A DNA stretch of 64,000 nt from an uncultured Bacteroidales bacterium. GTDB taxonomy: Bacteria > Bacteroidota > Bacteroidia > Bacteroidales > F082. The notes beneath the pieces are model-generated. The model worked only from the letters and a program-made list of their open reading frames with translations. It did no database searches and had not been told where the DNA came from. The position numbers and the translations under genes are program-made. The stretch spans positions 1 through 64,000 of the forward strand of contig ONKQ01000008.1 in assembly GCA_900318465.1 (NCBI GenBank). Reading direction: 5' to 3'. Of the stretch, positions 8,749 to 19,410 are shown piece by piece. How positions within the stretch are numbered: the first letter of the stretch is position 1; every line of letters starts with the position of its first letter.

Positions 8749-8801
8749 CAAAAACTTTCAAGACAACCCGTTTACAATTCCCATCTTTTGAATCTTTTTT
8801 G

Positions 8802-8809
8802 TAGTTTTG
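8802..8809 (+). promoter_or_regulatory. Candidate -7 box for the recycling-kinase operon
   Basis: TAGTTTTG matches TAnnTTTG and lies 25 bp before the ATG at 8835, giving a leader of roughly 20 nt. The -33 region is not recognisable. Confidence 0.45.
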
Positions 8810-8834
8810 TAACCTAAGAAAAGTGATTTATTCC

Positions 8835-10291
<1,457 letters not shown>

Positions 10292-10295
<4 letters not shown>

Positions 10296-11032
10296 TGACG
10301 CATGACACCACCGCCATGATTTTGGCCGCTGGACTCGGCACCCGCCTCAAAGCCTTGACCCACAACAAGCCCAAGGCACTGGTAGAACTTAACGGCAAGC
10401 CACTGTTACAGCATTGCATTGAAAACCTGATTGCCAACGGTTTCCACCATATCGTCATCAACGTGCATCATTTTGGCGAACAAATCATTGATTTTGTGGA
10501 GCATCAACGCTTCGATGCCGAAATCCAAATTTCAGATGAGCGCGACCTGCTGATGGACACGGGCGGCGGTATCGTCAAAGCCACGCCTCTTTTCAAAAAC
10601 TCGAAAGCTGTTTTGGTGCATAATGTGGACATCATCAGCAATGTGGATCTCTATGAATTAAGTCAGCAATTCCTTGATTCAAAGGATGATGCTTGGCTTC
10701 TGACGCAAGACAGGGAAACCAATAGAAAGTTATTGTTTGATACTGAAAACCAACTTGTTGGATGGATGAACAAAGCCGACGGCAGTTTCAAGTGGGTGTA
10801 CGACAGCTTCGGAGAGTTCCAAGAAATGGCCTTCAGTGGGTTGCATTTCTTCCGCAGCGACTTGTTTGCTGATTTTGAATGTAAGCCTCAGAGCGTCATT
10901 GACTTATACCTGAAATTGGCCAAAACCAACCGCATTATTTCCAAGCCTATCCAACCTGACTATTGGTTCGATTTGGGCAAGCCCGAACAACTGCAAACCG
11001 CCGAATGTTTCCTAAAATCGAAGAGCAAATGA
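10292..11032 (+). CDS. murU: N-acetylmuramate-1-phosphate uridylyltransferase (MurU-like)
   Basis: A 246-residue nucleotidyltransferase with the glucose-1-phosphate-thymidylyltransferase-type signature LAAGLGTRLKAL at about residues 11-22 and the KPKAL that follows it. MurU makes UDP-MurNAc from MurNAc-1-phosphate and UTP, bypassing de novo, fosfomycin-sensitive MurNAc synthesis. The length fits MurU (about 225-245) and is shorter than most RmlA or GlmU enzymes. Position is the strongest argument: it overlaps the end of the AmgK-like kinase gene (ATGA at 10292-10295), the pair known from Pseudomonas cell-wall recycling. Alternative ATGs at 10295 and 10301 exist. Other sugar-1-phosphate nucleotidyltransferase activity cannot be excluded. 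Confidence 0.85.
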
Positions 11033-13941
11033 CCCACGACACCTTCATACAACGGATTGCCAAGCATATCCAAAGCCATTATAATCTTACCCATCAGGAA
11101 CTTACGGTAGTTTTCCCAAACAAACGCGCCGCCTTTTATCTGCGTAACGCCATCAAGCAAAGCATCCAACAGACCATTTGGCTGCCACAAATGCTGTCCA
11201 TCCAAGAGGCCTTCGCACAATGGAGCGGCATGACCCTTGTCGACAACATCGACCTGCTTTTCGAACTCATCGACATTGATGCTGAACTGCATGTGGAACA
11301 AAACAGCGACCTCAGCGTTTTCGGGAGCCAAGCGTCGCAAATGGCCAAGGACTTCGACGAAATTGACCAGTACGACATTGACGCAAACCACCTTTTCAAC
11401 TATGTCGTCCAAAACAAAAAGTTGGAAATCTGGAACTTCGACGAAGCCAAAAGCAAGGAGAAAGAGCTGAAATACTTGCATTTTTTCACCTCACTCTACG
11501 ACTATTACTTGCGCCTGCGCGAAAGGCTTATCGCCAAAAAACAAGGCTATTATGGCATGATAACCAAGCTGTTGGCTCATCTCTCCGACGAAGCGCTGTC
11601 GGAAAGGATTGGCAGCCGCAAAGTCATCTTTGCCGGCTTCAATGCCCTGACCACCACCGAAACGCTCATCATCGACAAATTAGTGAAAATGGGCAAAGCC
11701 GAAATCCTTTTCGACTACGACCAGTACTATATTGATGATGTGAACAACGAAGCCGGCCTATTTGCCCGACGCTATCTGACCTCGCATCCCGACTGGATGA
11801 AGAACGGCATCACCGACAGACTTAGCCATGAGGAAAAACACATCCATATCATCAGTGCCAGCGGCAACGCTTTGCAAGCCAAAGCCTTGCAAAGCAAACT
11901 ACAAGAGAATACCGAGAAAAACACCGCCGTGGTCCTTGCAGACGAGAACCTGCTCATCCCCATCCTGAACGCCATCCCCGATACGGAAACCTACACAGAC
12001 TTCAAAGTTTCGATGGGCTATCCCGTCAAGAAAACACCTGTCAGCCAGATTGTCAACAAGTATTTTGAGTTGCATCGAGGCAAAAAGATTGTGCGGAAAA
12101 TCACCCATCAAGGTGTGGAGCGCACGATGGAAGGCTGGTATCTCTGGCCCGTGCTTCAAGTGATGGACAGCGAATTGGTAAAAATCGTTTTCACGCAAGT
12201 CGAGCTTACCGCCTTTGAGCGTTGGAAAGCCGAAGCCGTCAAAAACGGGAAGTTCGTTTTTGAAACCCATGATATTGACACCATCGCGAACGCGGAGGAC
12301 GTGAAAGCTTTTTTAAGGCTGTCACTCAACGAGACATCCGATTCCTCGCCACAAATGCTCATGCAGTCTGTCAGCCAGCTTTTGCAGTTCATTGCCAACA
12401 AGATAGGAACGTGTTCCAACCGAGACCAACTATTGTTTTTGCTCAATCAAGTGAGCGCTGTAGGGCAAAACATCAACCGCATCGCGCAGGTGGCCGAACA
12501 ACACAAGGACTATGTGCGTAGCATCAACGACATCGAAATCCTGTTCAAACTGTTGAGTGCCAACACCTCCATAAAGCTCAACAGCAGCAGTACGGAAGGC
12601 TTGCAAATCATGGGCCTGTTGGAGACGCGCAACATCGACTTTGAACGGCTGCACGTCCTCAGTGTCAACGAGTCCATCCTACCCACCGACAAATCACAAG
12701 GCAGCTTCATCCCGTATTTCATCAAGCGGGAATGTGGCTTGCCCGGTTATGCCGAGAAACAAGCCGTTTTCGCCTACCACTTCTACCATCTGCTTCAAAA
12801 CGGAAAAGACATTTATCTATATTACAATAACTTGGGCGAACTTTCGGGCGGAGAGGCAAGTCGATACATCCTGCAAATCAAGCATGAATTAGCCGAAAAC
12901 GCCAACATCACCGTGACGGAAGAGGCGTTCCACAATCCCACTCCTCCCACAGCAGAGGCAAAGGCTCTCATCGCTGAAAAAACCGAAAAGGTCATCGAAA
13001 AGCTGCACTATCTCCTTGAGAATAAGGACAAAGGACTCTCCCCATCGGGGCTTTCCACTTACCTCGCCTGCCCGCTGAAATACTATCTGAAATACATTGA
13101 GGACATCAAAGACAGCAGTCTGAGCGAGGATGTTGGTGCCGATGTGGTCGGCAACATCACACACGACACCCTTGAGCTTCTTTTCAAGCCTTATCTCCCT
13201 CAAGACGGCAAATTGCAAATCATTGACAAAGAGCTTTTTGACAAGGAAATAAAGCCCAAATGGGAGGGCAAGTTGGGCCAAGCCATTGAAAACCTGCTGC
13301 CGAGCGGTCTCCCCGATGTGGGGTTCAACTACCTCAACAAAATCAACATCCGCAAGCAATTGGAGAGTTATTTGAGATATACCTCCAACGAATTGAAGGA
13401 CAACGACTTGATTATCCTGAAAACCGAAGGAAGATTGGAGACCCATTTGCCCGCGCCGTTTGAAAAATGCCTCGTTTCAGGCCGTGCCGACCGAATCGAC
13501 CGTATGGGCAACACCACCCGCGTCATCGATTACAAAACAGGTCATGTTGAAACTTCAGACCTGAAGATTCCCGTCCGCCATGAAGACGACTCCGACCTGG
13601 GTTTTCTGATGCAACTCCCCGAAAAGGCCATTCAGCTGTTGCTTTACAAGTACATGTATCTCAAAGAAAACCAAGATGTTGCTCCCAAACAAGTAACTGC
13701 TGCCATCCACGGACTGCGCTACGGCAACTCCATTGAGTTCAGCCTCACCCAAGCCACACCCAAGAAAAACGAAACGTCCGTCCCGTTTTTGGAGGATGAC
13801 ACTTTCATCGCTGATATGGAATCCATGCTTTATGCCGTTGTGATTGAGCTATTTGACACAAACATTCCCTTTGTCCAAACCGAGGACATCAAAAAATGCG
13901 ACATTTGTGACTTCAAGGGGATTTGCCGACGCATTGGCTGA
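11029..13941 (+). CDS. AddB-like PD-(D/E)XK exonuclease/helicase-family protein
   Basis: The 970-residue protein resembles the B subunit of AddAB recombination nucleases. A degenerate P-loop lies in FPNKRAAFYL near residues 29-38. The C-terminal nuclease has VIDYKTG at 832-838. An iron-sulfur-type cysteine set is formed by Cys681 (LACPLKYY) and Cys957, Cys960 and Cys966 (CDICDFKGIC). AddB works with an AddA helicase in double-strand-break resection; no addA is in the window. I chose the ATG at 11029, which overlaps the murU stop as ATGA; the frame extends further upstream, but only inside murU. It ends 2 bp before the converging DUF721 gene. Assignment to family is firm; partner and exact activity are inferred. 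Confidence 0.82.
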   Translation: MTHDTFIQRIAKHIQSHYNLTHQELTVVFPNKRAAFYLRNAIKQSIQQTIWLPQMLSIQEAFAQWSGMTLVDNIDLLFELIDIDAELHVEQNSDLSVFGSQASQMAKDFDEIDQYDIDANHLFNYVVQNKKLEIWNFDEAKSKEKELKYLHFFTSLYDYYLRLRERLIAKKQGYYGMITKLLAHLSDEALSERIGSRKVIFAGFNALTTTETLIIDKLVKMGKAEILFDYDQYYIDDVNNEAGLFARRYLTSHPDWMKNGITDRLSHEEKHIHIISASGNALQAKALQSKLQENTEKNTAVVLADENLLIPILNAIPDTETYTDFKVSMGYPVKKTPVSQIVNKYFELHRGKKIVRKITHQGVERTMEGWYLWPVLQVMDSELVKIVFTQVELTAFERWKAEAVKNGKFVFETHDIDTIANAEDVKAFLRLSLNETSDSSPQMLMQSVSQLLQFIANKIGTCSNRDQLLFLLNQVSAVGQNINRIAQVAEQHKDYVRSINDIEILFKLLSANTSIKLNSSSTEGLQIMGLLETRNIDFERLHVLSVNESILPTDKSQGSFIPYFIKRECGLPGYAEKQAVFAYHFYHLLQNGKDIYLYYNNLGELSGGEASRYILQIKHELAENANITVTEEAFHNPTPPTAEAKALIAEKTEKVIEKLHYLLENKDKGLSPSGLSTYLACPLKYYLKYIEDIKDSSLSEDVGADVVGNITHDTLELLFKPYLPQDGKLQIIDKELFDKEIKPKWEGKLGQAIENLLPSGLPDVGFNYLNKINIRKQLESYLRYTSNELKDNDLIILKTEGRLETHLPAPFEKCLVSGRADRIDRMGNTTRVIDYKTGHVETSDLKIPVRHEDDSDLGFLMQLPEKAIQLLLYKYMYLKENQDVAPKQVTAAIHGLRYGNSIEFSLTQATPKKNETSVPFLEDDTFIADMESMLYAVVIELFDTNIPFVQTEDIKKCDICDFKGICRRIG

Positions 13942-13943
13942 TT

Positions 13944-14234
13944 TCACCTCAGCACAATCTCATCAATCACGACTTTGCCCACTTGATTGTTCAATTGGTT
14001 GAGTAGCACCGACTTGGAATAGCTCAATTCGTTGCGCAAAGCATCAGAGTCGACACGGACAAAAAGAATACGGTTACGGATAGCAAGGTCGATGGTATGC
14101 TTGGCGATAAACGGCCCAACCACTTGCTTCCATGAATTGACGACCCGCAACTCATCAACATAGCCCGGCCCCTTATACTGCTCATAAAACTCGTTGATCA
14201 ACTCACCAACCGTCTTCACATCAAAGTAAACCAT
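13944..14234 (-). CDS. DUF721 domain protein (DciA-like)
   Basis: A 96-residue protein of the DUF721 family, whose proteobacterial and actinobacterial members (DciA) help load the replicative helicase DnaB. The visible pattern is a short helical N-terminus, a central W-K-VVG stretch near residues 35-40, and a beta-alpha part with FVRVDSDALRNEL near 64-76. The start is set at the ATG at 14234 because AGGAGG (14240-14245) lies 5 bp upstream; an in-frame GTG at 14240 would overlap that site. The gene overlaps the end of recF, so the two are translationally coupled, which fits a replication or repair context. A DciA-type role in this phylum is inferred from the family. Confidence 0.85.
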   Translation of the reverse strand: MVYFDVKTVGELINEFYEQYKGPGYVDELRVVNSWKQVVGPFIAKHTIDLAIRNRILFVRVDSDALRNELSYSKSVLLNQLNNQVGKVVIDEIVLR

Positions 14235-15348
14235 CGCCACCTCCTATCTCCTTGACCCGACCTTTCTCGACCTCAAAAATCTTATGGTCAATATCGGTGT
14301 TTTCAAATAGTTTTTCAATTCTATTCCGCTGTGTATCAGTGATAAAAACTTGGCCAAAATGGTCATCGCCCACCAAACGCACAAGCTTCATGACACGTTG
14401 GTCGTCAAGCTTATCGAAAATATCGTCCAAAAGCAAAATGGGTTTGTACCCAATCTTTTGATAGTTAAACTCAAACTGCGCCAAGCGGATTGAAACCACA
14501 AACGATTTCTGCTGTCCTTGGGAACCAAATTTCTTCAAAGGATGGCCGTCAAGAGCAAACTCCAAATCGTCTTTGTGGATACCCACATTCGTGTAGCCTG
14601 AATAGCGATCCTGTTGCAGGCTTTCTTCCATCAATTCATTCAACGGCTTCTCGTCCATGCGTGACTGATAAACCACATTCACCTTCTCCGTTCCGCCCGA
14701 AACAATCTCGTAATAATGCTGGAAAATGGGCAAAAACTCCTCCAGAAACAACTGCCGTTTCCGATGAATGTCGTCAGCATGTTGGCACAGCTGGTCTTCC
14801 CATAAGCGAAGCAACTCACGGTCGAAAGTGCGACGCTCAAGAAACTGCTTCAGCTGCATATTGCGTTGAAGCAAGGCACGGTTGTATTTCAGCAAAGCGT
14901 TGAGATACAGCGGGTCGAACTGCGAAATGACACCGTCAATGAATTTGCGTCGCAAGTCACTGCCTTCGTTGATGAGGTCACGGTCGTAGGGCGAAATCAT
15001 CACCAAAGGGAACTTGCCAATATGCTCGCTCAGGCGGTCGTATTCCTTCTTGTTGAAACGGAACGACTTTTTCGCGTCGCGTTTCTGCACACACGACACC
15101 AGCTCATCATCTTTCTCGGAATGGCTGTAGATGCCATGTATCGCAAAGAAATCCTGCTCATGACGGATGTTCTGCTTGTCGGTAGCACCGAAAAAACTCT
15201 TGCAAAACGAAAGGTAATAAATCGAGTCGAGGATGTTGGTCTTTCCGGCGCCATTAAGTCCAACAAAACAATTGATGTTCTCCGAAAACAGCAAATCGGC
15301 CGATTCGCAGTTCTTGAAATTCGTCAGTTTCAGTTCGTGGAGAAACAT
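14221..15348 (-). CDS. recF: DNA replication and repair protein RecF
   Basis: The 375-residue protein is an SMC-like ATPase with Walker A GLNGAGKTN at residues 30-38, an ABC signature-like GSQGQQKS near 300, and Walker B ILLLDDIFDKLD near 325. RecF helps load RecA at gapped DNA together with RecO and RecR. The length is normal. The start was placed at the ATG beginning MFLHELKLTNFKNC, typical of the family; the open frame runs 26 codons further upstream only because it passes through an intergenic repeat. It overlaps the DUF721 gene by 14 bp. Confidence 0.95.
   Translation of the reverse strand: MFLHELKLTNFKNCESADLLFSENINCFVGLNGAGKTNILDSIYYLSFCKSFFGATDKQNIRHEQDFFAIHGIYSHSEKDDELVSCVQKRDAKKSFRFNKKEYDRLSEHIGKFPLVMISPYDRDLINEGSDLRRKFIDGVISQFDPLYLNALLKYNRALLQRNMQLKQFLERRTFDRELLRLWEDQLCQHADDIHRKRQLFLEEFLPIFQHYYEIVSGGTEKVNVVYQSRMDEKPLNELMEESLQQDRYSGYTNVGIHKDDLEFALDGHPLKKFGSQGQQKSFVVSIRLAQFEFNYQKIGYKPILLLDDIFDKLDDQRVMKLVRLVGDDHFGQVFITDTQRNRIEKLFENTDIDHKIFEVEKGRVKEIGGGDGLL
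14240..14245 (-). promoter_or_regulatory. Ribosome binding site of the DUF721 gene, inside recF
   Basis: AGGAGG on the minus strand, 5 bp before the ATG at 14234. It decides the start codon. Confidence 0.75.
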
Positions 15349-15358
15349 ATCATTTTCA

Positions 15359-15456
15359 ATTAAGAATGTTGAATTATGAATGCTGAATATCGCAATGCGA
15401 TACAGGGCTTTGGCCCAATTCTGCATTCACCATTCTTAATTCTGCATTCATAATTA
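15359..15456. repeat. ATTCTGCATTC-type intergenic inverted repeat upstream of recF
   Basis: The gap between porQ and recF consists of facing arms: AAGAATG, ATGAATG and GCTGAAT on one side, and ATTCTGCATTC, CATTCTTAA and TGCATTCA on the other, around a centre near 15405. It resembles the repetitive intergenic elements common in Bacteroidales genomes. It leaves a recF-sense frame open by chance. Confidence 0.6.
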
Positions 15457-16503
15457 GAACTTACTCAAATCCATACGGAGGTTCAGGAAGTGAGGCGACC
15501 CAGCAATATTGTTGCACGAATAGGCATAATCAATCTGGAAGGCCTTGATTTTCACGCCAAAACCTGCCGAAAGTCCCATCAAGGTACGTTTCTTGGGGAC
15601 GTCCATTTTCAAGTGCGTCTCATAGTTGTAGGAAGCCCTCAGCACAAAGTTCTTCCCGATTTCCATCTCAGCACCCAACACCAAATGGCTGCCGAGGTTG
15701 TTGAAGAACTTCTTCGTTTTGCTCGGCTCGGCATAAAGACCCGTGATGGGGTCATAGTTCTCCTCGATAAGGTACTGATTGTCAGATACTCGCTTCCAAT
15801 TCTGAATATCGTGATAGCCAAAAACGAAGGTCAACGGCAGATGGTCGAGTTTCTTGGACGCGATGAAATCTATGGAGAAAGGCAACCATTTCTCATTATT
15901 CGCCGTACCCGTGTAGAAGAGTTGGTGGCCAATGTTTCGACCCGCAAGGGTAAACGCCCAGTTGGAATAAGACCAATAGGTGGCAGCCACATCCACCCCC
16001 AAGGCACCGCCACGGCCCGATTCATACTGGATGCCAGCATATTTCAGGTTGGCACCAATGCTCCATTTGTCAGTCAATTCGCGGCCCCAACCAAGGGTAA
16101 CAACGAAATCCGACACGTTGAACTCGGTGCCGTCGGAATGTCCGCTTTCGGAGGCGTAAGCAAAATTGCCGTAATTATCGTATTGCACTGTCGCGGCAAA
16201 GCTACCAATCGTCTCAAAGGTGTGGCTGTATTGCGCCGAGGCGTAATTGGTACCTGTCTTGAAGTCGCCAACGTATGAAAGCGAAATCTGGTTGTCCATA
16301 CTTGGGCAAATGCTTGACGGATTGAAGGTTACAGTCTGCAAATCACCGTCATGCATGGGCAACGGAATACCACCTAAGGCTACCACACGCGCCGAATGGG
16401 CATTGCTTATGGAATTGAATAATCCATTATATGCCTGGGAATAGCCTTTTGCTGCGACAAAAGCCATTAGGATACAAGTAATTATAGTAATGCTTCTCTT
16501 CAT
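15454..16503 (-). CDS. porQ: Type IX secretion system protein PorQ
   Basis: The 349-residue protein begins with a signal peptide (MKRSITIITCILMAFVAA, cleavage near AKGYSQ) and continues as an outer-membrane beta-barrel of the PorV/PorQ (FadL-like) family. It shows alternating aromatic strands and the early segment HSARVVALGGIPLP that is typical of PorQ. PorQ is linked to the type IX secretion system, which moves C-terminal-domain-tagged proteins across the outer membrane and attaches them to the surface. Its length matches the family. It follows nusB by 56 bp on the same strand. No other T9SS gene is visible here, which is usual because these genes are scattered. Confidence 0.88.
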   Translation of the reverse strand: MKRSITIITCILMAFVAAKGYSQAYNGLFNSISNAHSARVVALGGIPLPMHDGDLQTVTFNPSSICPSMDNQISLSYVGDFKTGTNYASAQYSHTFETIGSFAATVQYDNYGNFAYASESGHSDGTEFNVSDFVVTLGWGRELTDKWSIGANLKYAGIQYESGRGGALGVDVAATYWSYSNWAFTLAGRNIGHQLFYTGTANNEKWLPFSIDFIASKKLDHLPLTFVFGYHDIQNWKRVSDNQYLIEENYDPITGLYAEPSKTKKFFNNLGSHLVLGAEMEIGKNFVLRASYNYETHLKMDVPKKRTLMGLSAGFGVKIKAFQIDYAYSCNNIAGSPHFLNLRMDLSKF

Positions 16504-16559
16504 AGTTCAAGGTTTTCTTTATAACGGCATCGCAGTTGTTTTATTGCATTTCAACGCAA

Positions 16560-17525
16560 TCACTTGTCAATCAAGCCCAAGCCCGTCTTGACCATCCTGC
16601 CGTTTTGCGCCAGCATCTTCGACGATTTGTCCAAAATACCGTTCACGAAACGTCCACTTTCGGCAGTGCTATAGAACTTGGCCAACTCGACATATTCATT
16701 GATAGTCACCTTGACTGGAATACTATGGAAGTCGCAAAACTCAGTCAAAGCCATGAAAATCAATATCTTGTCCATCAAGGCCAAACGACCGTATTCCCAA
16801 TTGGACGCGAGGCTCTCAACCAAAGTCCTAAATTCCTCACGATGCAAGATTGTCTTACGGAACAAGTTGACAGCAAACTCTTTATCTTCGTTAATTTCCC
16901 TGTTTTCAGTGGCATACACAGGCGGCATACTTGTGTTGACGTTGAAATCGGGACGTATCTCAAAGATGAACTTCCAAAGCAGGTAAAGCCCAATCTGATA
17001 GTCGCTGTTGTAACTCAATTTGCGGTCGGCGAAATAATCGTAGAGCGAATCGTCGTCGGCCATATACTTGTCAATAATATCGATGAGGAACTGCTTGTCG
17101 TCGGAGAAAGCACATTTCTCTTTATTCATATATTCCTGATATTCAGGATATTGTTGCAATTTTCCATAATAGTTTCTGATGAAGTCGTCACGGTCGTCTC
17201 CCCAATTGATTTTGTAGGCTTCCTCAATTTTGATGAAGTGTTTGTTGTTCTCCAACGCATTGATAATCCGATTGTTGACAAACGTCAAGTTGGGGTTCAG
17301 GTCTTGCTCGGTCTTGAAAATCTTGTGCTTGTTCTCCTCAATGCGCTGCTCTGCAAAACGCTTTACTTCCACCCAAAAAGAAAGCATGTAAATGAAAAGT
17401 TCATAAAGGCCGTCAATGTCCTTGAGCAACTGGCGTTCAGCCTGTGAAATGTTGGTTTCCTGCGCCTGATGGTAGGCGTAAAGGTTCTGCAACACCTTGA
17501 CTCTCAAAAATCTTCTGTTAAGCAT
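16560..17525 (-). CDS. nusB: Transcription antitermination protein NusB
   Basis: The 321-residue protein is about twice the length of the E. coli protein, as is usual in Bacteroidota. The NusB fold is in the C-terminal part, with NEYVELAKFYSTAESGRFVNGILD near residues 270-295 in two helices, and an N-terminal MLNRRFLRVKVLQNLYAY. NusB binds boxA RNA with NusE for rRNA antitermination. I placed the start at the ATG at 17525, since the ten codons upstream (17526-17555) overlap the -7 promoter box at 17553-17560. Confidence 0.92.
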   Translation of the reverse strand: MLNRRFLRVKVLQNLYAYHQAQETNISQAERQLLKDIDGLYELFIYMLSFWVEVKRFAEQRIEENKHKIFKTEQDLNPNLTFVNNRIINALENNKHFIKIEEAYKINWGDDRDDFIRNYYGKLQQYPEYQEYMNKEKCAFSDDKQFLIDIIDKYMADDDSLYDYFADRKLSYNSDYQIGLYLLWKFIFEIRPDFNVNTSMPPVYATENREINEDKEFAVNLFRKTILHREEFRTLVESLASNWEYGRLALMDKILIFMALTEFCDFHSIPVKVTINEYVELAKFYSTAESGRFVNGILDKSSKMLAQNGRMVKTGLGLIDK

Positions 17526-17552
17526 AATGTCAAATCGTATGAATACGGATTG

Positions 17553-17560
17553 CAAAGGTA
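17553..17560 (-). promoter_or_regulatory. -7 promoter box for nusB-porQ
   Basis: The minus strand reads TACCTTTG, matching TAnnTTTG, 28 bp before the nusB ATG. No clear -33 box was seen. Confidence 0.5.
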
Positions 17561-17580
17561 GTAAATTTTCCTCAAAATAC

Positions 17581-17610
17581 TTGCCGATACACGAAAAATG
17601 CCTACTTTTG
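17581..17610 (+). promoter_or_regulatory. Promoter of the rubrerythrin gene
   Basis: TTG at 17581-17583 and TACTTTTG at 17603-17610 are separated by 19 bp, matching the Bacteroidota -33/-7 arrangement. It lies 46 bp before the rubrerythrin ATG and diverges from the nusB promoter. Confidence 0.65.
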
Positions 17611-17656
17611 CGTTAGGAATCCGATTTACAACTAACTCAAAACTTAAACAACAACA

Positions 17657-18202
17657 ATGAAGAAAAAATTCATCTGCCCCATTTGCGGGTACGTACACGA
17701 AGGAGAGGAAGCCCCCGAGCGCTGCCCTCAATGCAAACAAATCGTTGAATGGAAGGTCGTTGACGAGAGCGCGGCCCTGAATTTCGTCACTGAGCACGTC
17801 GTTGGCATCGCCAAAGGCACTGGCGAGGACATGATCAAGGACTTGAACGCTCACTTTATGGGCGAGGCCACCGAAGTCGGCATGTATCTGGCCATGAGCC
17901 GCCAAGCCGACCGCGAAGGCTATCCCGAAATCGCCGAGGCTTTCAAGCGCTACGCTTTTGAAGAAGCCGAACATTGCGCCCGCTTTGCTGAATTGCTTGG
18001 CGACGTGGTTTGGGATACCAAGACCAACCTCTACAAGCGCATGATTGCTGAATGCGGCGCCTGCGAGGACAAGATGCGCATCGCCCGCGTGGCCAAAGAG
18101 CGCAACCTCGATGCCATCCACGACACCGTCCACGAGATGGCCAAAGACGAAGCCCGACACGGCAAAGGCTTTGAAGGACTTTACAAACGTTACTTCGGAT
18201 GA
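17657..18202 (+). CDS. rbr: Rubrerythrin with N-terminal rubredoxin domain (peroxidase)
   Basis: The 181-residue protein has an N-terminal rubredoxin-like metal site (CPICGY at 7-12, CPQC near 23-26), then a ferritin-like di-iron four-helix domain with E-x-x-H motifs (EEAEHCARF near 105 and DEARHGKGF near 168). The rubredoxin-first order is that of reverse rubrerythrins. Such proteins reduce hydrogen peroxide in anaerobes. A good promoter lies upstream and ferritin follows 117 bp downstream, suggesting a joint response to oxidative stress and iron. Confidence 0.92.
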   Translation: MKKKFICPICGYVHEGEEAPERCPQCKQIVEWKVVDESAALNFVTEHVVGIAKGTGEDMIKDLNAHFMGEATEVGMYLAMSRQADREGYPEIAEAFKRYAFEEAEHCARFAELLGDVVWDTKTNLYKRMIAECGACEDKMRIARVAKERNLDAIHDTVHEMAKDEARHGKGFEGLYKRYFG

Positions 18203-18319
18203 GTTGAAAGTTGAGAGTTCCGAGTCTAAAGTTATGAGGAACTGTCAGCTCTCAATTTCAAATTGTCTTAGTAAACAATCAATTTTCAACTATCAATTTT
18301 TAACTTTTAACTGAAAACA
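18203..18319. repeat. Repeat-rich gap between rubrerythrin and ferritin genes
   Basis: The gap holds GTTGAAAGTTGAGAG words facing CTCTCAA, TCAACTATCAA and TTTTAACTTTTAACT words, an imperfect inverted arrangement of the same repeat vocabulary seen at 9822-9889. No promoter or terminator with good match was found. Confidence 0.55.
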
Positions 18320-18832
18320 ATGATTAGCAAGAAATTAGCCAAGGCCATCAACGACCAAATCAACGCCGAAATGTGGTCGGCATACCTTTATTTGAGTATG
18401 TCGCAAGACATCTACGCCAAGGGTTTCAAGGGCATCGCACACTGGTATAAAGTGCAGTTCCTTGAGGAACAGGCCCACGCCGCCATTATGATCAACTACC
18501 TGCACTCGCAAGATGAGAAGGTCATTCTCGCTCCCATCGCCAAGGTGCAGACCGAATGGAATTCTGTGTTGGCCGCCTTTGAGGACACCCTCGAACACGA
18601 AAAGAAGGTGACCGCCATGATCAACAATCTTTGCGACATCGCCGACGAGGACAAAGACCGCGCCGCTGCCAACTTCCTCGCTTGGTTCATCGACGAACAA
18701 GTGGAAGAGGAAGAGAACGCCCGCGACCTCATCGCCCAGTGCAAGATGATTGACGGCCACATGGGTGGCATGATTATGCTCGACAAGGAGCTGGGTGCCC
18801 GTCAATACCACACGCCCTCCCCGTTGAAGTAA
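18320..18832 (+). CDS. ftnA: Ferritin
   Basis: The 170-residue protein is a non-haem bacterial ferritin with the ferroxidase-centre residues in helices: NAEMWSAYLYLS (Glu17), EEQAHAAIM near residues 49-57 (Glu, His), and DEQVEEEENARD near 126-137. It oxidises and stores iron in a 24-subunit shell. The length matches FtnA. It follows the rubrerythrin gene and ends at a strong hairpin terminator. Confidence 0.95.
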   Translation: MISKKLAKAINDQINAEMWSAYLYLSMSQDIYAKGFKGIAHWYKVQFLEEQAHAAIMINYLHSQDEKVILAPIAKVQTEWNSVLAAFEDTLEHEKKVTAMINNLCDIADEDKDRAAANFLAWFIDEQVEEEENARDLIAQCKMIDGHMGGMIMLDKELGARQYHTPSPLK

Positions 18833-18849
18833 ATCACTGATTACCAAAA

Positions 18850-18889
18850 GAAAAGCTCCGCTTCCCTCGGGAAACGGAGCTTTCTTATT
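18850..18889. terminator. Rho-independent terminator after ferritin gene
   Basis: AAAGCTCCG 18852-18860 pairs with CGGAGCTTT 18875-18883, with an inner TTCCC/GGGAA stem and a T-rich tail. The flanking A and T runs let it also serve the converging gene at 18904. Confidence 0.85.
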
Positions 18890-18903
18890 TGCAGTTGCAT
18901 GAT

Positions 18904-19380
18904 TCAGAAACTCAACGTCAGCCCGACGCCTCCTGGCACCAAGCCGAAATCAAGCTGAATACTACCACCATAGGAAGTTGCACCAAGGTTGGCGTTGTAT
19001 ATGGCAACACCTTGCTTCAATTGGCTATTAGCCAAATAACCAAGTCCAATACCAACCGCTGCCAAACCAACACCGCCAGCCAAGATATATGGATTCAAAT
19101 TACCACGAATCAAATCCACAACTTCCCAACCTAAGGCGAAGCCGCCAAGATAACTGAATACGTAAGAAAAGCCATTGGTTACCGCAGCTTTTTTCACCTC
19201 CTTGAGTGCCAATTCGTCGTTGGCAACGAGGGATTTTATCTGACGCATAGACTCGATTTGCAAGCCATGATAATAGTACTTGTTCTTTTCCACCGCGATA
19301 GTGTCGTTTGCGGTTTGTGAAAATACTGACCCAAGTCCTAAAAAGAACATTGCAACCAAAGTCAAAAACAGTTTTTTCAT
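18904..19380 (-). CDS. Hypothetical exported membrane protein
   Basis: The 158-residue protein has a signal peptide (MKKLFLTLVAMFFLGLGSVFSQ), a charged segment with YYYHGLQI near residues 35-42, and two glycine-rich hydrophobic stretches near 70-90 and 98-118. I do not recognise the family. The start is the ATG at 19380, preceded by AGGAGG at 19388-19393; the frame also opens six codons earlier across that site. It lies 30 bp downstream of the glycogen synthase-phosphorylase gene and may be in the same transcript, but no functional link is evident. Confidence 0.75.
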   Translation of the reverse strand: MKKLFLTLVAMFFLGLGSVFSQTANDTIAVEKNKYYYHGLQIESMRQIKSLVANDELALKEVKKAAVTNGFSYVFSYLGGFALGWEVVDLIRGNLNPYILAGGVGLAAVGIGLGYLANSQLKQGVAIYNANLGATSYGGSIQLDFGLVPGGVGLTLSF

Positions 19381-19387
19381 ACTAAAA

Positions 19388-19393
19388 CCTCCT
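19388..19393 (-). promoter_or_regulatory. Ribosome binding site of the exported protein gene
   Basis: AGGAGG on the minus strand, 7 bp before the ATG at 19380, fixing that start. Confidence 0.7.
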
Positions 19394-19410
19394 ATCATTC
19401 AATTACTTAA

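Noticed and set aside
14252..15363. Plus-strand frames opposite recF
   Set aside because: They are antisense to a well-conserved RecF sequence and show no initiation signals.
15349..15426. N-terminal extension of RecF (26 codons)
   Set aside because: The extension is encoded by an intergenic repeat and RecF proteins start at the MFLHELKL-type sequence.
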